NCBI GenBank assembly: GCA_003963075.1
Contig: RXJV01000019.1
Span: forward strand, 1-64,000
DNA from: Burkholderiales bacterium
Lineage (GTDB): Bacteria; Pseudomonadota; Gammaproteobacteria; Burkholderiales; Burkholderiaceae_C
Length of the DNA: 64,000 bases
Direction: 5' to 3'
A program made the position numbers and the translations under genes. A model generated the notes under the pieces. It was not told the DNA's origin. It made no database searches and saw only the letters and a list, made by a program, of their open reading frames with translations. Shown here piece after piece: positions 18,733-26,298 of this stretch. Each line of letters opens with the position of its first letter. The first letter of the stretch is position 1.

Positions 18733-19503
18733 CTACATCTGCCGGAACAAGTGGGTGCAGCTCTCGGCCACCAGCAGCATCTCGCTGCCGTGCTTGAGCT
18801 TGAGCTGCATGCGGCCGCGGAAGTCGCGGCTGACGCTGGCAATCGCGTTCACGTTGACCAGCGTCGAGCGGTGGATCTGCCAGAACTGCTGCGGGTCCAG
18901 CTCGTCGATCAATTCCTTGAGCGGCTTGCGGATCAGGGCCTCGCCGTCCTTGAGCGCGAGGCGGGTGTATTTGTTGTCGCTCTGGAAGAACAGCACCTCG
19001 TCGACGGTGATGAGGCGCAGGGTCTGGCCCACCGAGGCATTGATCCAGCGCAGCGGCGCCCGGGCGGCCGACGGCGCGGCGGCGGGGCGCTGGCCGAGCT
19101 GGTCCAGCACGCCGCCGAGTGGCGCGGGCGCCTGGCCCAGCCGCGCCTTGAGCCGGGTGATGGCGGTGAACAGGCGTGCGCCGGCCAGCGGCTTGAGCAG
19201 GTAGTCGACCGCGCCTTCGTCGAAGGCGGCGATGGCGTAGTGGTCGTAGGCCGTGACGAAGACGACGTGGGCGCGGCCATTGACCTGGCGGGCCACGTCG
19301 AGGCCGGTGGCGCCGGGCATCTCGATGTCCAGGAACAGCAGGTCCGGGCGGTGCTGGTCCAGCAGGCGCAGCGCCTCCAGCCCGTCGGCGGCTTCGCCGA
19401 CGATGCTGAGCTCGGGCCAGAGCTTGCCGAGCTGCTCGACCAGTTCGCCGCGCAGCGCGGCCTCGTCCTCGGCGACCACGGCGGTGGGTGCGATCAGGCT
19501 CAC
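18733..19503 (-). CDS. LytTR-family response regulator
   Basis: Receiver (VVAEDEAALRGEL..., DLLFLDIEMPGATGLDVARQ) and LytTR domain (VDEVLFFQSDNKYTRLALKDGEALIRKPLKEL...FWQIHRSTLVNVNAI). Confidence 0.88.
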   Translation of the reverse strand: MSLIAPTAVVAEDEAALRGELVEQLGKLWPELSIVGEAADGLEALRLLDQHRPDLLFLDIEMPGATGLDVARQVNGRAHVVFVTAYDHYAIAAFDEGAVDYLLKPLAGARLFTAITRLKARLGQAPAPLGGVLDQLGQRPAAAPSAARAPLRWINASVGQTLRLITVDEVLFFQSDNKYTRLALKDGEALIRKPLKELIDELDPQQFWQIHRSTLVNVNAIASVSRDFRGRMQLKLKHGSEMLLVAESCTHLFRQM

Positions 19504-20543
19504 GCGGGCAACTCCAGGCTGAATTCGGTGCGGTCGGGGCCGTGGCTGCAGACCAGCCGCGCGCCCAGCACGTCCAGGCGCTCGCGCAGCGCGGCCAGCT
19601 CGGCATCCTCGCCGCACAGGCCCGGCGTGTCGAAGCCCAGCGTGACGCGCCCATCGGCCCGCAGCCAGCAGCGCGTGGGGCGGCCGAGGCGCAGCGCCCG
19701 ATGCAGCAGCGGCAGCAGCAGCATGGGAGGCAGCGGCGCGGCGCGGTGTGCCCCGAGCTCACAGTCGAAGGCGGGCGGCTGGCCGCCGAGGTCGCGCCTC
19801 AGGTCGAGGTAGCTGGCGATCAGCTCGGCCTCGCTGGCCAGCGTGGCGCCCGCATCGCGCAGCCGCGGCAGGGCCACCCGCAGGTGGCGGATCAGGCGTT
19901 CCAGCCGCGCGCTGGCGCCAGGATCGTGTCGCGCATAGGCCTGCTCGACGGCGACCAGCGCATCGAACAGCAGGTCGGGTTCGACCTGGGCCTGCAGCGC
20001 GGCGAGCTGCGCGGCCAGGGCACGCCGGCGCAGCTGGCCATGCTCGCGCAGCAGCGCCTGGGCCGCGGCGTCTTGGCGCTTGCGCCGGGCATGGATTTCG
20101 AGCCCGCCAACCAGCATCAATGCCGGCATGAACACCCACAGCGTGTCGCCGATCAAGGCGGTCAGCCGGAACTCGTCGCACGGCGGCTTGTCCAGGCTGG
20201 CGCGGACGACGTCGCAAAAGGATGGCCAGGGCAGCACCTGCTTCAGCGCATAGCTCAGCGCGATGCCGAGGGCCGAGCCGATCAGCGTCGCCACGATGAG
20301 CTGGCGGCGCCGCGCCGGGCCGCTGGCGCGGCTGCGCGCTGCGGGCAGCCAGCACAGCATCAGCACCAGGCCAGTGACCTGGGGCAGCAGCATGTGGCGG
20401 GCCACGACCTCGGGCAGATGTTCGCCGACGCGGTACTCGAGCAGGGCGCTCAGGTCGATGGCGCCGAACAGCAGGCCCGCGGCGGCGAAGACCGCGGCCT
20501 CGCGTGGCCGCAGCGAGCGCCAGGAGGCGAGGATGGCGTTCAT
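19500..20543 (-). CDS. LytS/YehU-like protein with degenerate kinase core (probable pseudokinase)
   Basis: His_kinase-like region reads ALQAQVEPDLLFDAL in place of QIEPHFLFNTL; N-box and G-boxes unrecognisable. Confidence 0.75.
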   Translation of the reverse strand: MNAILASWRSLRPREAAVFAAAGLLFGAIDLSALLEYRVGEHLPEVVARHMLLPQVTGLVLMLCWLPAARSRASGPARRRQLIVATLIGSALGIALSYALKQVLPWPSFCDVVRASLDKPPCDEFRLTALIGDTLWVFMPALMLVGGLEIHARRKRQDAAAQALLREHGQLRRRALAAQLAALQAQVEPDLLFDALVAVEQAYARHDPGASARLERLIRHLRVALPRLRDAGATLASEAELIASYLDLRRDLGGQPPAFDCELGAHRAAPLPPMLLLPLLHRALRLGRPTRCWLRADGRVTLGFDTPGLCGEDAELAALRERLDVLGARLVCSHGPDRTEFSLELPA

Positions 20544-21664
20544 GCGGCAACTGCCTGGGCGGCCAGGGCCTGGGCCGGCAGCCGCACGCGGGCAATGACG
20601 CCGCGCGGCTGGGCGGCCTCCAGCTCCAGCGAGGCGTGCTCGCCGAATCGGGCGGCAAGCCGGGCGCGCGTGTTGGCCAGGCCCACGCCGGTGCCGCCGC
20701 TGGCGGCGCCAAAGCCCTGGCCGTTGTCGGCCACCTCCAGCAGCAGGCCGCCAGCGGCATCGGAGCAGGCGCGGATGTCGATGCGCCCACCCTCGGGCAG
20801 CGGCGACAGGCCATGCTTGATCGCGTTCTCCACCAGCGTCGGCAGTACCAGTGTGGGCAGCCGTGCGGACTGCAGCTCGGCCGGGGCGCTGATGGCGAAG
20901 CTCAGCCGCTCGCCCATGCGCATCTGCAGGATGGCCAGGTAATGCCGCACCAGTTCGAGCTCCTCGGCCAGGCTGGACTCGTGGCGGCGCATGCCGGGCA
21001 GGGCGGCGCGCAGATAGCCGATCAGCGCCACCAGCATGTGGCGGCCCTGCTCGGGCTGGGTCTCGTACAACCGCTTGACGTTGGCCATCGTGTTGAACAG
21101 GAAGTGCGGTTCGATCTGGGCGTTCAGCGCCGACAGCTGGGCCTCGGTCTGCTGGGCCGCCAAGGCATCGCGCTCGCGGGCCAGGCGGGCCAACTGCTCT
21201 TCGCTGTTGCGGCTGCTGCGGGCCAGCCGCAGCAGCGCATAGCCCAGCCCGCCCAGCAGGGTCCAGACCGCGACCGTCGACAGGGCCCAGGCCCGGCTGA
21301 TGTCGATGGCGTGATCTTCCAGATGAACGATGACGTAGCGCGCCCAGGTGCCCAAGCCGGCGCCGAGAGCGACCGCCAGTCCCTGAATGCCGCGCACGCT
21401 CGCCGGCCGCCAGGCCCGCATCGCCAGCAGGGCCTCGGCCAAGGCCACCACGACCAGCAGCGACAGGCCGGTCAGCAGGGACTGGCGTGAGAAACGCACC
21501 AGATCGAAGAAGGCCTCCCAGCCCCAGCCGCTGTCGCCGCCGAACCAGGTCAGCATGCGCGACACCGCATGCAGGAGGCAGAAGTAGTAGACGACCGCCA
21601 CCATGCGCAGATTGCACACGCGGCGAAAGGCCTGCAGCGGGGTCACGTCCTCCATCGCCCGCAT
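20540..21664 (-). CDS. LytS/YehU-like sensor histidine kinase
   Basis: ALNAQIEPHFLFNTMANVKRL, PTLVLPTLVENAIKHGL, VADNGQGFG..SGGTGVGLANTRARL. Confidence 0.88.
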   Translation of the reverse strand: MRAMEDVTPLQAFRRVCNLRMVAVVYYFCLLHAVSRMLTWFGGDSGWGWEAFFDLVRFSRQSLLTGLSLLVVVALAEALLAMRAWRPASVRGIQGLAVALGAGLGTWARYVIVHLEDHAIDISRAWALSTVAVWTLLGGLGYALLRLARSSRNSEEQLARLARERDALAAQQTEAQLSALNAQIEPHFLFNTMANVKRLYETQPEQGRHMLVALIGYLRAALPGMRRHESSLAEELELVRHYLAILQMRMGERLSFAISAPAELQSARLPTLVLPTLVENAIKHGLSPLPEGGRIDIRACSDAAGGLLLEVADNGQGFGAASGGTGVGLANTRARLAARFGEHASLELEAAQPRGVIARVRLPAQALAAQAVAA

Positions 21665-21769
21665 TGTCCGGCCGGCCCGCTGGCCGCGGGGCCGGCTGCG
21701 ACGAAACCGGCCGGCGGCGGCGCCAAGCCGGTCGATCAGGGGCTCACCCGCCGGGCGCGGCCGGGCCGC

Positions 21770-21802
21770 GTGCCGGCTGCGTGCCGGCTGCGTGCCGGCT
21801 GC
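21770..21802. repeat. 11-bp tandem repeat GTGCCGGCTGC x3
   Basis: Direct reading: gtgccggctgc gtgccggctgc gtgccggctgc. Confidence 0.85.
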
Positions 21803-22269
21803 GTGGCTTGGCGCGCGGTACGGCTGGTTCGTGCGCGCCGCGGGCAGCAGCGCCGAAAACGCTTTCAGCGCCCGTCATAGCGACAGACGGTGGAAAAAAC
21901 AGACGTTCGGCCACGATCCGAACGGCTCAGACCATGACCTGATCGTTGCCGCAGAACCCCCCGAAACGAGGGGGAAGGAAAACCCGCCAGCCACCGGCTT
22001 GGTGGTGTTGCGGCGGGTGCTGTTCCAACCCAAGGCACCGGCGTCGGGGACGGTCGGCGCAAAAAAACAGCCGGCACAGCAATATCAAGGCAATGCAATG
22101 GCAATTGTTCTTTACAAACTTGTGTAAAGCAATGTGTCTGCAAGGCGAATGTGGGTATCACGAATGGCGCGCCTGCCCTCACTAGAGTCCGGCCCCGCGC
22201 ACCGCCGGCTGGGCATGGCCCCCGCCGCCGCCGGTGCCTCGTCCCACCCCCCACTCACCGGAGAAGACC

Positions 22270-23901
22270 GTGAAGCCACGCATCCTTGTCGCCCTGATTG
22301 CCAGCGCCGCCGCTTCGGGCGCCTTGGCTCAGATCACCGGGCCCAGCAGCAGCGCCAGCCCTTATGTCACGCCGACCGCCCCGGGCTGGTCGGTCACCTC
22401 ACTCATCACGGTGGGCGACTCGGTCAACTTCAAGCCGGACGGTGTCACGCCTTACCGGATGGTCGGCATCCCCGACGGCCTGGGCGCCTACGACAACGGC
22501 AACGGCACCTTCACGGTGCTGATGAACCATGAACTCGGCAGCACCTCAGGCATCGCCCGCGCGCACGGTTCGGCCGGCGCCTTCGTTTCGGAATGGGTGA
22601 TCAACAGTTCCACCCTGAAGGTGCAGTCGGGCGCCGATCTCGTCACCCAGCACCTGGTCTGGAACAACCAGAGCAACAGCTACATGTCCGCCATCGGGCA
22701 GAAGTGGGACGCGGCATCCAACCGCTACGTGGCCAGCGCCAACAGCGAGGCCAACAGCTTCGCCCGCCTGTGCTCGGCAGACCTTCCGGCCGTCAGCGCG
22801 TTCTACAACGCCAGCACCGGCCTGGGTACGCAAAACCGCATCTACATGGCTGGCGAGGAGACCGGTGCCGAAGGCCGTGCCTATGCCTTCATCGCCAGCG
22901 GCAGCGACAAGGGCAAAGCCTATGAGCTGAATCGCCTGGGCAAGTTCTCGTGGGAGAACAGCGTGGCCAATCCCTGGAGCGGCAACAAGACCGTGGTCAT
23001 CGGGACCGATGACAGCACGCCCGGCCAGGTCTATGTCTACACCGGCACCAAGACCAACACCGGCAGCGACATCGAACGTGCCGGTCTGACCAACGGTAGC
23101 CTGCGCGGCATCAAGGTGGATGCGGCCAATGCACAGGGCAATGGCGCCGGCAGCACGAGCAACAACGTCGAGGTCGGCCCGATCAATGGCAGCTTCAGCA
23201 CCGTGGCGGTGGACACCAGCGTCAGCGGCGCCACCCTGCAGAGCAACTCGCGCGCCGCCAAGATCACGGAATTCGCCCGCCCCGAAGACGGCCACTGGGC
23301 CAATGCCAACACCTTCTACTTCGTGACGACCGGCACGACGACGACCGGCGTGCAGAGCTCCAAGCTCTACAAGCTCTCATTCGCCCTTCAGGCCGGCGGC
23401 GCCGTGGACTATGACAACGGCACCATCTCGATGGAGCTGGACTCGGCCACGCTGACCGGCAAGGACGGACAGCAGGCCCGCACCTTCGACAACATCGTCG
23501 TCGCGGATGACGGCACCCTCCTGATCCAGGAGGACCCTGGCAACACCAACTACATCGCCAAGACCTGGCACTACGACCCGGCCACCAAGACCTCGACCCA
23601 GGTGCTCGAATCCGACCGGGCGCGTTTCCAGACGGGCGGCTCCAGCTTCCTGACCGTCGACGAGGAGAGCTCCGGCATCATCGAAGTGACGTCCATCCTG
23701 GGCCGCAACGACGGCAAGCGCTACTTCCTTGCCGACATGCAGGCCCACAACGGGATCACCGGTGAACTGGTTGAGGGCGGCCAGCTCTACCTGGTCAGCT
23801 ACGACGCCGCTGCAGCCGTGCCCGAGCCGAGCACCTATGCCCTGATGTTTGGCGGCCTGGGACTGATGGGCTGGCTGGCCCGCCGGCGCAAGGCGGCCTG
23901 A
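22270..23901 (+). CDS. PhoX/DUF839-like secreted protein with PEP-CTERM anchor
   Basis: GTG start with signal peptide; MNHELGST, AGEETGAEGRAYAF; C-term VPEPSTYALMFGGLGLMGWLARRRKAA. Confidence 0.75.
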   Translation: MKPRILVALIASAAASGALAQITGPSSSASPYVTPTAPGWSVTSLITVGDSVNFKPDGVTPYRMVGIPDGLGAYDNGNGTFTVLMNHELGSTSGIARAHGSAGAFVSEWVINSSTLKVQSGADLVTQHLVWNNQSNSYMSAIGQKWDAASNRYVASANSEANSFARLCSADLPAVSAFYNASTGLGTQNRIYMAGEETGAEGRAYAFIASGSDKGKAYELNRLGKFSWENSVANPWSGNKTVVIGTDDSTPGQVYVYTGTKTNTGSDIERAGLTNGSLRGIKVDAANAQGNGAGSTSNNVEVGPINGSFSTVAVDTSVSGATLQSNSRAAKITEFARPEDGHWANANTFYFVTTGTTTTGVQSSKLYKLSFALQAGGAVDYDNGTISMELDSATLTGKDGQQARTFDNIVVADDGTLLIQEDPGNTNYIAKTWHYDPATKTSTQVLESDRARFQTGGSSFLTVDEESSGIIEVTSILGRNDGKRYFLADMQAHNGITGELVEGGQLYLVSYDAAAAVPEPSTYALMFGGLGLMGWLARRRKAA

Positions 23902-23909
23902 GCCCGCAA

Positions 23910-23927
23910 CGGCCCCTGGCGGGGCCG
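23910..23927 (+). terminator. Hairpin after the PhoX-like gene
   Basis: CGGCCCC-TGGC-GGGGCCG. Confidence 0.4.
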
Positions 23928-23977
23928 GTCGATTGCAGATCACGGCCCCGCCACCCTCCCTCACACTGGAGACCGCC

Positions 23978-24607
23978 ATGTCGCTCCGCATCGCCTCGGG
24001 CGTATTTGCAGCCAGCCTCGGCATGGCTGCCCACGCCGTCAACGTCAGCGAGCCGCCCGACCTTTCGAATGATTGGACGGCACCGACCGTCATCGCGCTG
24101 GACCCCGGCAGCAACTGGGTGAAGGGAACATCGGGCTATAGCGGCAGCGTTCTTGACCGCGACTTCTTCCGCATCGATGTGCCGGTGGGCCACCAGCTCA
24201 GCAGCCTGGTGCTCGGCCTCGGCACCGAAGTCGGCGGTGCCTTTTCCTTCATCGGGGTGCAGGCCGGCAACGGGCTGACCATCGATCCCAACACGGTCAG
24301 CAACGGCTCGGCCCTGCTCGGCTGGCACCTCTACGGTTCGGCCGACAAGGGCACCAACATCCTGCCCGCCATCGGCGGTGGAGCCGACAAGATCGGCTTC
24401 AGCGGCGCGCTGCCGAGCGGCAGCTACACCTTCTGGGTCCAGGAACTGGCCCCGAGCTTTCCGGGTGAGGCCTTCCCGCCATACCCCTACGAGCTGAACT
24501 TCAATGTCACGGCCGTTCCCGAGCCTGGCGCCTGGGTGCTGCTGCTCGGCGGTCTCGCCGCGGTTGGCCGACGGGTGGCACTGAGGAGCATCCTGTCGGC
24601 CGCTTGA
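23978..24607 (+). CDS. PEP-CTERM sorting domain protein
   Basis: N-term signal; C-term VPEPGAWVLLLGGLAAVGRRVALRS. Confidence 0.75.
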   Translation: MSLRIASGVFAASLGMAAHAVNVSEPPDLSNDWTAPTVIALDPGSNWVKGTSGYSGSVLDRDFFRIDVPVGHQLSSLVLGLGTEVGGAFSFIGVQAGNGLTIDPNTVSNGSALLGWHLYGSADKGTNILPAIGGGADKIGFSGALPSGSYTFWVQELAPSFPGEAFPPYPYELNFNVTAVPEPGAWVLLLGGLAAVGRRVALRSILSAA

Positions 24608-24734
24608 GGCCGGCCGGTCCGTCGACCCACGGCTTGTTGGCCCGTCGGGTGCCTAACATCATGGCAGCGCTGACCGATCCACGCGCGGCGCTGAGTGCTT
24701 GAGGCGCGACCGATGCGCCCCAGCCCGGCCTGCA

Positions 24735-25118
24735 CTAGGCGACGTTGGCCGTCGCGATCAAGGCCTTCAGGTCCCGCTCCGACGCGGTCGCGTCACCGAG
24801 GTTGATCTCGATCAGCCGACGCAGATGGGTGATGGACTCCAGGTCGATGCTGCGGCAGAGCACACCCACATGGCGGCCTTCGACATGGGCCAGTTCGCCG
24901 GCCATCGCGATGGCCGGCTCGTGCGCGCCGGCGCCGAGCGGCAGCTTGACGAGGCAGGGCATGCCGGGCTGGACTGCGGCGCCGGCAGGCAGCTGCAGCA
25001 GCACGCCCTTGAGCGAGATGTCGACGACCTGGCAGCTCAGCTGCGCCTGGGTCGTGAACAGCTCGGCGCCGGCGGCGAAGGCAACGCGGGCGAATTGGCG
25101 GCGTTCGGTGCTGATGAT
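24735..25118 (-). CDS. PilZ-domain protein (start codon uncertain)
   Basis: ERRQFARVAFAAGAEL...VVDISLKGVLLQLP, PilZ RxxxR-like and D-S-GG-like motifs; no ATG/GTG/TTG near the N-terminus. Confidence 0.65.
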   Translation of the reverse strand: MISTERRQFARVAFAAGAELFTTQAQLSCQVVDISLKGVLLQLPAGAAVQPGMPCLVKLPLGAGAHEPAIAMAGELAHVEGRHVGVLCRSIDLESITHLRRLIEINLGDATASERDLKALIATANVA

Positions 25119-25152
25119 GGTCTCCCGGGGCGGGCGAAGGCGTGGGCCGATG

Positions 25153-25587
25153 CTAGACGAAAGGCTCCAGCTCGGAGCGGCCGCCGAACACGGTGCTGTG
25201 GTCGATCGCCTGCTGCAGCCGCTCGGGGGCCAGCGCGGCCAGGCCCATGGCTTCGAGCATGAACCAGGCGGCACGCAGGAAGGCGACGGTTTCTTCGCGC
25301 ACGCCATCGGGGGCGCTGGGCGGCGCGTCCCAGTCCCGACCGGGCTGCTCGCGGGGTGCGACGACGGCGGGCCGATGGGCCCGCGCGACGCGCGCCAGCA
25401 GCTCGCGCGCATCGACCGTGGCCGTGGGCACGTCGATCAGGCGCACCAGATCGCCCAGCTGCTGCTCGGCGGCGGCGGCGAGCAGCCGCGCCGCATGATC
25501 GGCACCGCCTGCCAGATAGAGACCGGCGGCGAGGTCGACGTATTCGAGAGCAGCCGACAGCCGCTGAAGGTCGGGGTTGGAGGACAT
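25153..25587 (-). CDS. Hypothetical protein, 144 aa
   Basis: Complete ORF MSSNPDLQRLSAALEYVDLAAGLYLAGG... upstream of the PilZ frame. Confidence 0.5.
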   Translation of the reverse strand: MSSNPDLQRLSAALEYVDLAAGLYLAGGADHAARLLAAAAEQQLGDLVRLIDVPTATVDARELLARVARAHRPAVVAPREQPGRDWDAPPSAPDGVREETVAFLRAAWFMLEAMGLAALAPERLQQAIDHSTVFGGRSELEPFV

Positions 25588-25676
25588 GGCTGCCGAGTCT
25601 AGGTTGTGTGGAGGCGCAACGGGCGGCCAAAGTTCACATGGCTTTGTTTATGCTGGCCGTTCAAGGAGTGAAGCTC

Positions 25677-26246
25677 ATGATCGACCGCCGCCAGCACCTG
25701 CAACATCTCGCTGCCCTCGCCGCCGCCGCGGCACTGCCTGCCGCCGCCGCGGACGACAAGGGAGGAACCTATGACGAGGATTCCATCCTGAAGGCCGCCA
25801 CTGACTTCTTCGGACAGACCACCGAGGGCCTGGCCAAGGTCATCGAAAAGGCCTTCAAGGAGCAGGGGCGCCCCAATGCCTACATCAAGGGCGAGGAAGC
25901 CGGCGCGGCCATCACCGTCGGCCTGCGCTATGGCGACGGTGAATTGATCACCAAGGCCGGAGGCTCGGCCCGCGTCTATTGGGCGGGGCCCTCCATCGGC
26001 TTTGATCTCGGCGCCAACGCCGCCAAGGTGTTCACGCTGGTCTACCGCCTGCCGCAGATTGGCGCGATCTACCAGCGCTTCCCAGGCGTCGACGGCAGCC
26101 TTTACTACATCGGCGGCGCCGGCATCAACTACCAGCGCCTCAATGGCATCACGTTGGCCCCGATCCGACTCGGTGTCGGCCTGCGCGCGGGTGCGAGCGT
26201 CGGCTATATCCACTACCGCCGCGAGAAGAGCATCAACCCGTTCTGA
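25677..26246 (+). CDS. EipA/DUF1134 family secreted protein
   Basis: GEEAGAAITVGLRYGDGELITKAGGSARVYWAGPSIGFDLGANAAKVFTLVYRLP..IYQRFPGVDGSLYYIGGAGINYQ; AAGGAG RBS before ATG. Confidence 0.75.
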   Translation: MIDRRQHLQHLAALAAAAALPAAAADDKGGTYDEDSILKAATDFFGQTTEGLAKVIEKAFKEQGRPNAYIKGEEAGAAITVGLRYGDGELITKAGGSARVYWAGPSIGFDLGANAAKVFTLVYRLPQIGAIYQRFPGVDGSLYYIGGAGINYQRLNGITLAPIRLGVGLRAGASVGYIHYRREKSINPF

Positions 26247-26269
26247 CGGCCGCAGCCGGCAGGCGTAGA

Positions 26270-26285
26270 CTGTAAATTCATACAG
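26270..26285. promoter_or_regulatory. LexA (SOS) box
   Basis: CTGTAAATTCATACAG = CTGT-N8-ACAG, 13 nt upstream of the nrdJ GTG. Confidence 0.65.
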
Positions 26286-26298
26286 CATTGGGGCGACC

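Noticed and set aside
22150-22200. Possible sigma-54 promoter (TGGCGCGCCTGCCC) before the PEP-CTERM gene
   Set aside because: Does not satisfy the GG-N10-GC spacing.
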